From contig JAWUZG010000334.1 in assembly GCA_036785705.1 (NCBI GenBank), forward strand, positions 186,001-250,000: DNA of 64,000 nt, in the 5' to 3' direction. The stretch comes from Acanthornis magna. Taxonomy: Eukaryota; Chordata; Aves; Passeriformes; Acanthizidae. The position numbers were made by a program, and so were the translations under genes. The notes under the pieces were generated by a model. It made no database searches and was not told the origin of the DNA. It saw only the letters and a list, made by a program, of their open reading frames with translations. This document shows, one piece after another, positions 33,900 through 45,600 of the stretch (position 1 is its first letter; the number at the start of each line of letters is the position of its first letter).

Positions 33900-35695
33900 T
33901 GTTGGTTTTGCTTAGCCCAGAACATCAGCAAGGTATCTTTAGCATTTAGGAGAAATTTAAACTCTTCAAAAGCTGTTGTGGAAGGCCTGAAGAAATGGTT
34001 GAAAGGTTGGGAGAAAACGCTCCCCTGTGTTCATGAGTTGGTTTTGCTTAGCCCAGTTTTGCAAGTGGGTGGGGAGGGGTACAAAGATGGTTCCTGTGTG
34101 TCCTGTGTGAAGGTTCTGGAAGTTTTTCACTGTGTCCATCAGAGCCAATCTCTGATGGCTCTGAAGATGATGGACATGCTGCTGGCCAAGTCTGGGCCAA
34201 TTCGAGATGTTAGTCACGCCTCTGTGATAACATATTTAAGAAGCAATCAAAACCATGTGAGCACGCACTTCTTTTTAGCCAGAGGAGGAGGAGGAGGAGG
34301 AGAGAATATGTGAGGGGAAATCAACATGGAGACACCAAGGTCAGTAGAGAAGGCTGGGGAGTGTTGCGGTGGCTGAAACCATCTCAGAGCAGCCGAGAGG
34401 TTCCCAGAGCAGCAGCACGCTGCTGGGACAAATCTGAGGTGTGAAATAACCTCTGAGTGTTGGTTGGGTGGTCTCTCTCTAGTTATGCTAATCCTCCTAT
34501 GTTGATTGGTTGTTGTTGTTGTTGTATCACTGGCTCCGCCCTCCCCTTCTCCCCATTGGTTGTTGTATTACTTGCTCTGCCCTTCCCTTCTTCCCATTGG
34601 TTGTGGTTGTATGTCCCTGCCTTCTCCCCAACCCTATTGGCCCTGTTTCTCTATATGAATGGCCACTCACAACCATTCTCTCTGTTTCATTGTTGGACAC
34701 CTTTGAGAATAAACTGTCCTCGGAGCTCCATGCGACTGAGCTCTCTGGTTCTTTGTCTCTGGTAACGCACGAGCTATCAAAGCTCTGGGGTGTGTGTGTG
34801 ACTGTGCCATCCAGCGGCACAGGTGAGAGAAAGGGTCTGCTTGCACGGTGTCGAAGGTGAGTCTCTCTGAGCAATAGAGACAGTTCTGGAACACACAGAG
34901 ACCTATCCACCCCACAGCCACTCTGCGTTAGGGGAGGAGGTGCTCCAGGCACCAGAGCCAACAATCCTCTGCCGGCCGTGGTGAGGACCATGGTGAAGCA
35001 GGTGGTCCCCCTGCAGCCCATGGGGTCCACAGGGGGTACAGAGATACACTCGCAGCCCATGGGGAGGTACCCACACCAGCGGAGGTGGATGCCTGGAGGA
35101 AGCGGTGATTCAGTGGGAGTCCCAGTAGAGAAAAAGTCCTTGTTCCTGAGATGGAACAGCCTGGCCTCGGATCGGAGGTCTGCACCTCGTGGAGAAGGAC
35201 TCGTGTTGCAGCAGATTCGGGCAGGCTGCTGCTCGTGAGATTGGCCCCACACCAAAGAAGTTTGCAGAGGACTGTTTCCCATGGGAACAGGACCCCATGG
35301 CAACGTAGAGGACTCCTCTCCCTGAGCAGCGGAAGAAATTTTGGGGATGGACTGACCAAAAAACATAAAACCCCATACCCTTCCCTCCACGGCCCCATGC
35401 TGTTGTTGGGAAGGAGGGAGGGGGGTGAACAGAGAAACAGTGTCTTAAGAGCTTATTTTCTCATTATCTTCCTCTAACTCTGTTAGGTTAATAAATCACT
35501 TTGCAGCTTTATGTTTGTAACCAGTTTGGTCCTTTCTTAGTGCATCCTCCTTGCTTCCTTAACTCATGAGGCTAGTGTGTGTGCGTGTGTGTTAACTTTC
35601 GTTTCCCTCTCCTCTGCCCAGCTGCGGCAGGGGAGAGCGGAGAGAGCAGATGTTGTAGGTGCCTGGCATCTGGCCAGGGTCAAACCACAACAGCA
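33900..35695 (+). mobile_element. Avian ERVL-type LTR, interrupted by a nested LTR
   Basis: Landmarks of a common avian LTR appear in order: CTCTGTGATAACATATTTAAGAAG (cited in part; a TATA-like site near 34220), repeated CTGCAGCCCATGG units at 35010-35060, GGTTAATAAATCAC (polyadenylation signal near 35488), and the end text CACCTGGCAT-like CCAGGGTCAAACCACAAC near 35690. A related copy lies at 43500-44305. The element is split by a separate insertion at 34362-34930. Family assignment to the GGERVL-like group is from memory of its consensus. Confidence 0.68.
34362..34930 (+). mobile_element. Nested solo LTR with 6-bp target duplication
   Basis: A 569-bp insert starts TGTTGCGGTGG and ends CTCTGCGTTA. 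It is flanked by GGGGAG at 34356-34361 and 34931-34936, and removing it restores the host LTR text. Inside are three tandem segments with ATTGGTTG (inverted CCAAT boxes), a TATA-like CTCTATATGAATGG near 34650, and GAGAATAAACTG near 34709. A 6-bp duplication fits ERVK/alpha-beta type integration. Confidence 0.7.
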
Positions 35696-37660
35696 CTATC
35701 AAAGCCGGGCTGCTCTCCCTGCACAGTCTGAAGCCTCGTGGCCGGCAAACGTGGCTAAACCACAGGATTGCCCAGTCACCAGCCGTGCTTCTCCAGGGCT
35801 TAAATTTACTATGATGCTCAAAAAACCCCCACATACTGCAACACCTTTTTTTCTTTTGTAATCAAGGAATGGAAAAGAGAAATAAATCTTGTGTTCTGTC
35901 ATTAACCTGATCTTGAAAAACAGTATTAACTCAGCAGTGATCCTTGCATGATATTTCAAGAGCTAACAAGTCTCACAACACTTAAAATCTTTTAAAAATC
36001 CCAAACAAACAAAACCCCCAAAAGACTAACTATTTTGCAGTCAAATCTGACACATTCTAACACAGTTAGATAATGTTGTTCCATAAACTTACTTTGCAGT
36101 TCCTTTTCTCTTAGCATTGGCCCCTTGTATGGAATATAAAAGTATTTGCAAGACAGAAAATATCCTGCAAACTAAAAAGAAGTCAGCAAACCTGCTACAT
36201 AATAAAAGTGCCTCTAGGGATGGTAAAATAAGAATACCTAATTATATTTAAATGTGCAGATATATTTTTGCATAAAACTCTGCTCCCTCTTAATGCTTCT
36301 TATTAAAAAAATACATGGGTATTTGGACATATGTTAATAGAAGGAAATAGTTCTTATTCATGGAATTATTTGTTTGGAATAAATATTGGCCAGAAGGTAT
36401 TTCTGAGGCCAATCACGAAAAAGGAATTTTTAAAGACTTACAGGTTGTTAATTCTAATAAGAAAATCCACAGCTAATAATTTTTATTAAGAGAATTCTAT
36501 AAAGAGTCCATATAAACCTCCAGGTCTAAGAACTTGGGTAAGCACAGTTCTGTCTTTGCTCATGTTTTTTCATCTGCTGAGTGCAGACTGCAATTCAGTA
36601 TTTAGCAGGGCTGCAGCAGGCAGTGCAGGGGTGACCACACTCTCCTATCTTTGCTCCCTTCTTAACAGCATCAGGGAGTCAGAGAAGCAGTGAATGAAGC
36701 AAGGCATGAATTCAGAAATTTATTATGCAGGACACACTCAGGCTTCACCCCACTCATAGCCACAGAGATGAGACTGAACCCAACAGACAGCTCTTATCTC
36801 TGTGTGCTGCTGTAGTCACAGGATTGCAAATGGAGAGTGGAATTGGGCCCGAGGAATCATTTTTTCAGAATCATGGGCTTTTTTTTTCTGTAGGAAGGCA
36901 AGATGATGCTGTTAAAAGACAGAAACTGGTAATAGATCTGGGCTCATAATTGAAGATTTCTGATGTGACTGTTTCAAATTAGTTACGAGCTGTCATTTAT
37001 TACCGTTGATACCAAGGATGATAAGACGAATCCTCATCTTGTTCAGCTGAGGTGTTTAGTTTTCCATAATAAAAGTGATGTACTCTGCGGTGACAGTACT
37101 GAACGTCACAGGAAACAGCAATGAGGGACTAGCAACATGTACTTTAGTTGAAGATATACAGGGAGGTACCTGGACTGAAAATCTGAAAAAAATTTAGAAG
37201 TAACCTTAGAATAGATCAATCCTTCAGCTCCAGTGCAACCTCTTAGCGCAAAACTATGCTGAAGTCAGCTTTGTCCACAGCTTTGCTAGAGGTCTCTTAA
37301 GAACTGCTTTTCACTTCAGCTACACCAGCCAGGGAATGTTTCTTTTCTATTTAGTAAATTCTCCACTTAAATTCACAATTGAGGAGTAGTTTGTTCTTCT
37401 TCAAAGCACTCTCCTTCTGACTGAATGATGTTTCCAAAGCAGCAGCCTTAGAGGCGAGTCCTGCGTCAAGCCCAAGAGGTTTGGGTTTATTCCATCTCAT
37501 GTCCTCCGCGTCAAGTCAAAGGACAGCGGAGAAAGATGATCCAAAATCAAGGGCAAATAACACTTTACGGAGTGAGGAGGCTGAGGGCTGAGATGAACTT
37601 CGCCACACCTCCGTTTAACGCCATTCAATTAAATCCCGTAACTCATGACCCGACAGGGCA
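35696..37660. other. Intergenic, AT-rich, no gene seen
   Basis: Ordinary AT-rich DNA with no repeat family, exon or RNA gene that I can recognise, between the LTR cluster and the YTHDC2 CpG island. Confidence 0.5.
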
Positions 37661-38168
37661 CTAATGCACTTTCTGGTCACGGCCGCGCACAGCCCCCGGC
37701 ACACGCACACACTGCAGCGCCCGAGCGGGGGACAAGGAGCCAATTTCCTTCCGTTCGGGGCCATTGCGGCTGGCGGTGACCCCGCGCAGGCCCCGCCCTG
37801 CGCCAGCGTCCCCCGGGGCCGAGGAGCAGCGGCCCCCGAGCCCTGCCCGTGTCGGGGCTGTGGGGCCGTGTCGGGGCCGTGTCGGGGCCGTGTCGGGGCC
37901 GTGTCGGGGCCGTGTCGGGGCCGTGTCGGGGCTGTGGGGCCCTGTCGGGCACTGTCGGGGCCGTGTCGGGCGCTGTCGGGCGCTGTGGGGCGGTGTCGAG
38001 GCTGTCTCGGGCGCTGTCGGGGCTGTGTCGGGCGGTGTGGGTCTGTGTGGGGCTCTCTCGGGGCGGTGTGGGTCTGTGTGGGGCGGTGTGGGTCTGTGTG
38101 GGCCGGTCTGGGGCGGTGTCGGGGCTGTGTGAGGCGGTCTCGGAGCGGTGTCGGGCGGTGTCGGGGCC
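37661..38168 (+). promoter_or_regulatory. YTHDC2: YTHDC2 CpG-island promoter / 5' UTR with 11-bp minisatellite
   Basis: A sharp switch from AT-rich to very GC/CpG-rich DNA occurs near 37660 and continues through exon 1. At 37862-37927 six perfect copies of GGGGCCGTGTC stand in tandem, followed to 38166 by degenerate GGGGC-TGTG units right up to the start codon at 38169. No TATA box. Because 11 is not a multiple of three, the array creates long false open frames on both strands. Confidence 0.75.
37862..37927. repeat. (GGGGCCGTGTC)6 minisatellite
   Basis: Six exact 11-bp copies. The G4 runs recur every 11 bases, a spacing that could allow G-quadruplex formation on the plus strand. Confidence 0.95.
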
Positions 38169-39644
38169 ATGTCGCGACACAGGCGGGTCCCGCGGCGGCA
38201 GCCCCGAGGGGCTGCGGGGGGCTCGGCGGCCGCCGCCGCGGTGCGCGCCCGGGGCGAGGCCCTGCGGGAGGTCGGCGTGGACGAGGAGGTGGAGATGGCG
38301 GTGCAGCTCGCCCTGGAGCGGTTCCGGAGCGGGGACGAGGCGGGTGCGCGGCACAGCCCGGGCCGGGGGGAGCCTGCGGGTGTCGGGAGGGCGCTGGCAG
38401 AGGTCAGCGAGGGCATCGTGCCCCTCTGCCCGGCCCCGGTGAGGCACAGCTGGGCTGCTGTGTCTGCTTCTGGGCGCCTCAGGACAGCGAGCTGCTGGAG
38501 AGGGTCCAGCAGGGGCCCAGAGATGATGAGGGCTCTGGAGCATCTCTGGCTGATCGGGGGAGATGTGGGAGCTGCACCTGTTTAGCCTAGAGCCGACCGA
38601 GAGGGGATCTCATTAATGCATATAAATATCTCCAAGGCAAGTGGCAGGAGGATGGTGCCAGACTGTGTGGTGACAGGACAGGGAGCAGTGTCCACCACCT
38701 AAAACACAACAAGTCCTACCTCAACATGAGGAAGAACTTCTTCCCATGGAGGGTGGCAGAGCAGTGGAACAGCTGCTCAGGGAGGGCGTGGAGTGTCCCC
38801 CTCTGGAGACATCCCAAACCCACCTGGATGTGTTCTGTGTCCCCTGCTCCAGTTGACTCTGCCTTGGCAGGTTGTTGGACTGGGTGATCTCCAGAGGTTC
38901 CTTCCAATCCTAACAACGGTTATGCTGGAACATCAAGATAATATGTCAAGAATACTACCTGTTGCATTGTTCCTTTTTTTTTTTAATTTCTCATTCTAGA
39001 GCTGGAATTTCCTTCTAGTTTCACTAGTACTGAAAGAGCATTTGTTCACCGTCTCTGTCAGTCTCTTGGGCTGGTATCTAAAAGCAAAGGGTAAGCTGGG
39101 GTCCAATTTTTTTTTTTTTTTTTGGTGCAGATTAATGTAATTTCATGACTGGGTGACATGTTCCATGTTTGCAACATACCCTACTCTGTTGCAAGGAATA
39201 GTATGAGAGAAAACAGCTTAAAAGTAGATACAGGAGTATCTTTGTTCATTGCTTTTTCTGTGCTCAGAAAAGCTTGTGACATGCTTTTTGAAATAGCTTG
39301 CTTTTGTACTTCATGGATTTCATGGGTCTGTAAAAAATGCTTCTCACCATGATTTCTGTTTGTTTTCAAAGGTTATGCTTAGAGCCTTTCACCTTGACAG
39401 GTAAAAGGTTACTAACTCCTACCATCACTTTCTTTTCCCCCTCACAGAAAAGGAGCAAATCGATACCTGACTGTAAGGAAGAAGGACGTGTCAGAACCAA
39501 CACGCGCAGTCATGACTTGTGACTTGGCTCTCCGCACAAAACACGCCGTTCGGAGTTTAATTCAGAGCTTTCCTGTCACAAATAAGGAACGCACAGAGCT
39601 CCTGCCAAGGACAGAGCGAGGAAATGCGTGTGCTGTTGAATCTG
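38169..39644 (+). CDS. YTHDC2: YTHDC2 exons 1-3: N-terminus and R3H domain
   Basis: Exons 38169-38343, 39000-39090 and 39448-39644 encode residues 1-154. Residues 1-30 are Arg/Gly/Ala-rich. The R3H domain spans about residues 40-105, with the R-x3-H core in ERAFVHRLC and the basic strand NRYLTVRKKD; it binds single-stranded nucleic acid. The RSLIQSFPVTNKERTELLP segment leads into the helicase. Exon 1 ends GCGG|GTGCGC, and intron 1 contains a CR1. Confidence 0.95.
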
Positions 39645-42600
39645 GTACGTTCAGTGTTTCTTCTGATTTGGGCTTGTCCATCACCACCAGTTGAAAAAAC
39701 AGCAAACCCCTTTCTGTTCTGTCTCCTCACCTGTTCTAACTGACACCTTTCCCTTTAAATGAACACATTAATTTTCTTTACTTTTAAGGTCTTTTATAAC
39801 TGATGTTGTGAGGAGCTTGGGCAGTCATATCACGCACATGGCGATGTCTACCTTGTGCTAAGTAATTTGGAATCTTTGAGCCAGTTCCAGCCAAATCTTT
39901 GTGGAAGTACATTTGTGAAATGGGGGTTCCCATGAGTTGCGTGAGGTGGGATTGAAGAGTCAGGTGTTACCGTGACGGCGACGTAAGAACACCCTTAAGA
40001 GAAAATGAGGTTGGCTGTTCTGCTAATAGAAATTCATGTACTTGGTAAAGCAAGAGGTTTTGTTTCTTCATCTCTACAAAGTAGATTTGGTCCTTGGGAA
40101 ACTACTGTCCAGGCTTCTTGATTTCTAGAATACAGAAGAGTTCACTGGAAAACAAACTTCTGGTATAATGTTGGAGTTTTTTTTAAAAAAGCAATGCTTT
40201 TATCAAGATGATTGCTTTAACGGCTGTGAATCAAAGAGTTATACTATGTTTCTGTGTGCAGGGGTGGGTGTAGTGAGCAGAAAACACTTGCACCAATATG
40301 CCTTGTTTAATTGGATATTTCTGATTCGTGATGTCCATCCTTTAAGCGCTTCCTTTGGTATTTTTTTCAGTTGTTTCAGTTGTTTAATACGATTGTTTAA
40401 TGAACAGTTAAGTTCTAATAAAAGTGCTGAAACGCAATGTCTTAGGAATGCAAGGGATACGCTAATGAATAGTCTTAATATTTATCTTTCTCTGCTTCTC
40501 AAGAATGTATTTTTAGTTCTCCTAATCTCTTAGTGTTTTTGTCTGGGGACAACAGAGCTTGCAATTTAGTATATGAATCTGTTAATCACTTTAAATACAT
40601 CTAATTGAGTGTGCAGCAAGGTTTTAATTCTTGTGGAAAATAATTACCAAGGAATTACAGACTAGCATTTGCAGTGCTGGCTGGGAAGTAGTTCCCTCAG
40701 AAGATGTGCATGTGTTGTGGCTACTTAGGCATTGCTTTCTAACACATCACACTGTGCTGTGTGGCTCCGGGGCTCTCGATACAGCATGCTTGAATTAGTC
40801 TGATTGAAGGCAAATGCACAGAATAGCTGGAAGGTTTAACTCTGTGAGTGGGTATTTCTAGGCAGAACTGCAGATGTGCAATGTGCACGCAGATACAAAG
40901 GCCAGGACAATATGCCCAGCTGCTTTTCTCTGCTTTAGTTTCTCTTTCTCCTTTTGCTCTTTGTAGGCTTTTTTGACTTGGAGCAATGCTCTGGGAGAGT
41001 CTGGTTTTGTTCAAAATGCCTATGAAAGTAAGAACTGTTCAGAAAAATATGTCTTTCAAGCACCACGACAGGACATGTTGCTGTGCATATGACTTCTAAA
41101 TGTGTGAAGGGTTTGTAACTTTACCCAGGGGGATGCATAAAAAGTCAGGAATGCTAATTTTTAAGTCCAGTTTTTGAGCAGTGTTTTAGTGACCTTCCTC
41201 TGTATCTGTGTAGTAGTTAATTGTTAACTTTTCTTCACAGAAAATAAAGAAGCGAACAAGACAAGTGGTCGACTTAATGATGGTATCCCCCAGGTCCCAG
41301 TGAAAAGAGGGGAATCAGAGTTTGATTCCTTCAGGCAGTCACTCCCAGTTCTTGAAAAACAGGAAGAAATTGTCCAAGTAATAAAGGAGAATAAAATAGT
41401 TTTGATTCTAGGAGAGACGGGATCAGGCAAAACTACTCAGGTATGTTTCTTTAATGAAATAAAAAAGATACCAGCTTTGATACTAAACTAAAGCCAGTTT
41501 GGCAATATTGGTAATAAGAGATTTTTTAACACTGTTCTAAGGCTTTTGTTTTCCTGTATGATTGAAAACTTTGTGTTGCAATTCACTTTCTTGGTTTTGA
41601 AATACTAAGCCAGCAGCTATGTACTAAAAATAGAAATGGTTCCTCACAATTTTCTGATGGATACATTTTGTTTATGAAAACAATATAAAATATTGAAGGG
41701 AATGTCGCTGTGATGTTAATATAGCCCTTTTCCTTCTAAGGCTAGTTCTGTTCTTAGTACCCAGGGTAGCGTATTTTTGGTGTTAAAATGAGAGATTGTC
41801 TACAGGGCTTTTTTCCTGTAGATCGCTCTGAAGCAGGAGAGAGACACTTCAACTTTTTTAAAAGCAAAACCTAAAGAGGTCATACTTAGAAATTTATTTT
41901 CTGCCCATTCAGTTATGTTTGCAGTGATCATCCTATTGAAAAGTCTTTTGCAACTTGTGTAATACTGAGATGCAGTTAAATTGTTCCACCGTGCTCAAAA
42001 AGCTGTGACTTTCTCCGGAAGTAAATTTGACCCACTTGTTTGCAGATCCCTCAGTTTATCCTTGATGACTGCTCCAAGAATGGAACTGCCTGTCGTGTGT
42101 TTTGCACTCAGCCAAGACGTTTAGCAGCTGTTGCTGTGGCTGAAAGGGTGGCAGCAGAAAGAAGAGAGAAGATTGGCCAGACAATTGGTTACCAGATCCG
42201 GTTAGAAAGCAGGTATGAAGATATTTCTAACTATCAGTTGATCTTGAGTTGGTATCATAAATCATGTGTTCATGTAAGCTGCAGTATATTTGAGATGCAG
42301 CCTCATGAAGTATAGGTGGCATATGTTATTGCAGGTAAGGAATGCTTAAGAGTGAAAAGGACAGCTTTCTCCCTCTATTTTGCAGTTTCATGTAGCAGAT
42401 TGTCTCACAGAAGTGAATTTCAGGTGCTTGCTGTTGATTCCTTCTATGGAGTGTGTGCACGTAAATCCTTGTCTGATTTTCAGATCAGGTCTACACTTTC
42501 CTGTCTTCTTTTTTTTCCCTCTCTCTCTGCTTTTAACATGTGTGGATCTGAGAGTTCTGCAAGCTTTGAAGGTAGGTAGGAAGATCAGCATGCTGTAACA

Positions 42601-45600
42601 AATGTTCCGTAGTGTGAGTTGATAAGGGTTGTGAAAGGGAAAACAACAAAATTGGGAAGTGACTGATGAAGCTGAGCATTATTTACCAGTCTAGTTTGGG
42701 TTAAATTTACTCTGCTTCAGCTTTTGCATTTAAGACATGAAGTGATGTAAAAGGAGAGATTGCGGTATCACTTGATGGGTTTGTGTGTAAAGCAGAGCAT
42801 GAGTGGATTGTTGGGGTTTTTACATCTCTGAACTGTGTAGCAGTGACTTTTCAGGGAAGGGGCAACGGTTGGGATATGAGGGACGAGGAGAAGGCAAAAG
42901 GTTGTATTGCTTGAATGAACAAAGGTTACAGATAGCTAATGAAAGTGAATGTGCTTGAGCACCAAAGCCAAGATAACAATTTGAATATGTCTATGAAAGC
43001 TCACAAGGCTATTAAGGGCTTAGAAGAGCTAGTGAAGATGTATCACAAATAAGCTGGATGATTAATGTGTGGAAGTACTATGCTGGCAGAAGAGGAGCGA
43101 AGTCAGATCAAAATGGAAGAATTCCTGGAAACGGTACAGAAAATCCAGCTTGAGAAAAATCTATACCTTCACTCCAGAGAAAGACTAAAAGGGAGAGATG
43201 ACAGTATTTCCAGCTGTGGGCAAAGAAGATGCAGAGTGGAGGTGTTTAGAGGTGTTTACAGTAACACAGAAGTGTAATTTTTAAGTTTTCTTAACTGTCT
43301 TTCCAAAAAGAGCTGTAGAGTACAGTACAAAGGAACTTTTCAGTTGGTTTAGGATGGCAGTAGCAGAGAAAGTAGTGAGAATTGCTGTTTTTACTGGCAC
43401 TGCTAAGTCTGCCACAGGTATAGAATAGTAACGTTTCAGTATTTTGGCGTTCTGAAAAACCAAAGGATCAACGGATTACTTTGTGATTTAGTCACCTGAA
43501 GTGTATTGGGCTGGCATGGCAAGGCTTTGGGAGCTGTGGGGTGGCTTGTGTGAGAAGGTGCCAGAAGCCTCCCCCGTGTCTGACGGAGCCAAGGCGGACC
43601 TGCCTCTCCAAGGCTGAGCCCATCTGTGATGGTGGTAGTGCCTCTGGGACAGTGGGAAATGGGGGAAAAAACCTGCACCATCGAGGCAGCAGTCCAAGGA
43701 GAGGAGTGAGAGCTTGTGAGAGAAGCAATTGTGCAGACAGGAAGGTCAGTGGTGGAGGGGAGGAGGTGCCCCAGGGGCCAGAGCAGCGTGTGGTGCAGCC
43801 CATGGTGAGGCAGCTGTGCCCCTGCAGCCCACGGAGGTGCCTGGAGCAGCAGGGATCCCCCTGCAGCTTGGGCAGGGCTCCGTGTTGGAGCAGTGGGATG
43901 CCTGAAGGAGGCTCTGATCCGCTGGGAAGCCGTGCTGGAGCAGGCTCCTGGCGAGACCTGTGGCCCTGTGGAGAGAGGAGCCCCCACGGCAGCAGGTTTG
44001 CTGTCAGGATTGGGACCCTGTGGGGGTCCCAGGCTGGAGCAGGCTGCTCCTGAAGGACTGCACCCTGTGCAAGGGGACCGTGTTGGAGCAGTTCATGAAG
44101 AACTGCAGCCCATGAGAAGGACTCATACTGGAGCAGCTCCTGGAGGATTGTCACCCATGGGAGAGACCCATTTCTCTCCTTGTCCTTGTCTTGACCCTCC
44201 GAGTCTTCCATTGGATTTCCTCTCCCCTGCCCAGCTCAGGAGAGGAGGGCTAGAGTGGCTTGGGTGGGCACCTGGCATCCAGTCAGTCTCATCTCACCAC
44301 AGGTGGGCAAATACAAAGGCTATTCTATCCAAGCATATGCTGAGGAATTGGAACCTGGTTTTCCTCTTTGAATTTTCCAGTAAATGGAAGGACATGGAGA
44401 GTTTCTCACAGTTCTGTTTAACTTCCTTATTCATTAAAATTTGAATCTAATTTTCTCAGTTAATCCACTGTCTAAAGTTTTGGAGTATAAGCGCTCAGAA
44501 TGGTTAGGAAATGTCTGGGAATAAGCATAGTTTAAAAACAAGTGGTATTCAGTGAGATAAGTGCAATTCCTCTGCTGCTCAGCAGCTCCTTCAATCTTGG
44601 AGCCCTAGAAAGCCAGCAGCCTTTAAAGTCAGGTGCAAAACCCCTGAGTTGTCTCTGTGATCTCTTGCGTAGGGTTTCTCCAAAGACACTGGTGACATTC
44701 TGCACTAATGACATGCTCCTTCGCACGCTGATGGCAGGAGACGGCGCCCTCTCCACTGTGACCCATGTTATTGTGGTGAGCATCCCGTGGTCTTTCATGT
44801 GGGGTGGGGCAGTATGTCTTGCTTGGTAGCTTGAAAAGGAGGTCCTTGTTTGCCTTATTGAAATTTGCTGAGCATTTTAGATGTTTTTGTTTGGTAGAAT
44901 GTGAATCAACTTCAAAGACTTCGTGAGTCCTTAGTGTAGCATACATGTTTGGTGGATTTTGATGCTTTTCTATGTGTTTGTGTGTGTTTTTCCCTGTAAA
45001 AAGAGATTGGTTTAGGTTCGTGCCAATAATTAGTTGCGGAATCAGGAGGAGGCGAGGAGAACAGAAGTGTACATTTTTCTGAACTTCCTCTGTCAGCAGA
45101 AGAGCCTTAGGGAGGCTTATATAGATGTGGTACAACGTGACCGTGTCATAATTTCTGTTACCGTGTATTTGTTTTAGCAATACCAGATTTTCAGTCCATT
45201 TGTTTACCCAGCATTTTCAAGAGAATGTGCACTCTGATTGCTAGGAAATTATTCAGGCGTGTTCATTTATGATTATGTTAATATTCCTATTGTGGAATTT
45301 TGGAATTGAGGGAACCAGAATGTTTACAAGAAGACTGAAGTATGTCACTACTGAAGACAAAAAGTCATGCTAAGTTTAGGTGCCTACCTGTTAATCAAAG
45401 TTAAAAAAGCATGAGAATGATCTATAGATTCTTGATGTCAACCTTCAAACCTCATATTTGAGTCCTTGTTTCATTCATTGGTAATACAAACCAAAACAGA
45501 AGAATGACAAAGATGATTGATCAGTCATGGGCCTTAACGGATAAGCTTTGTGTATGACTTGTCTAAGCAATCTGTCTTTTTTCCTGATTATGTGGTGTCA

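Noticed and set aside
34527..35390. Minus-strand open frame of 287 codons
   Set aside because: It runs through the nested LTR and its host LTR. No retroviral or cellular protein is recognisable.
37862..37927. Regular repeats considered as a CRISPR array
   Set aside because: Units are 11 bp, contiguous and without spacers, in a bird CpG island.
37661..38590. Several long open frames on both strands around the YTHDC2 start (up to 308 codons)
   Set aside because: They are created by the 11-bp GC-rich repeat read in all frames. Only the frame from ATG 38169 to 38343 matches a real protein.
43436..44211. Open frames of 183-239 codons on the minus strand
   Set aside because: They lie inside the decayed ERVL-type LTR in YTHDC2 intron 5.
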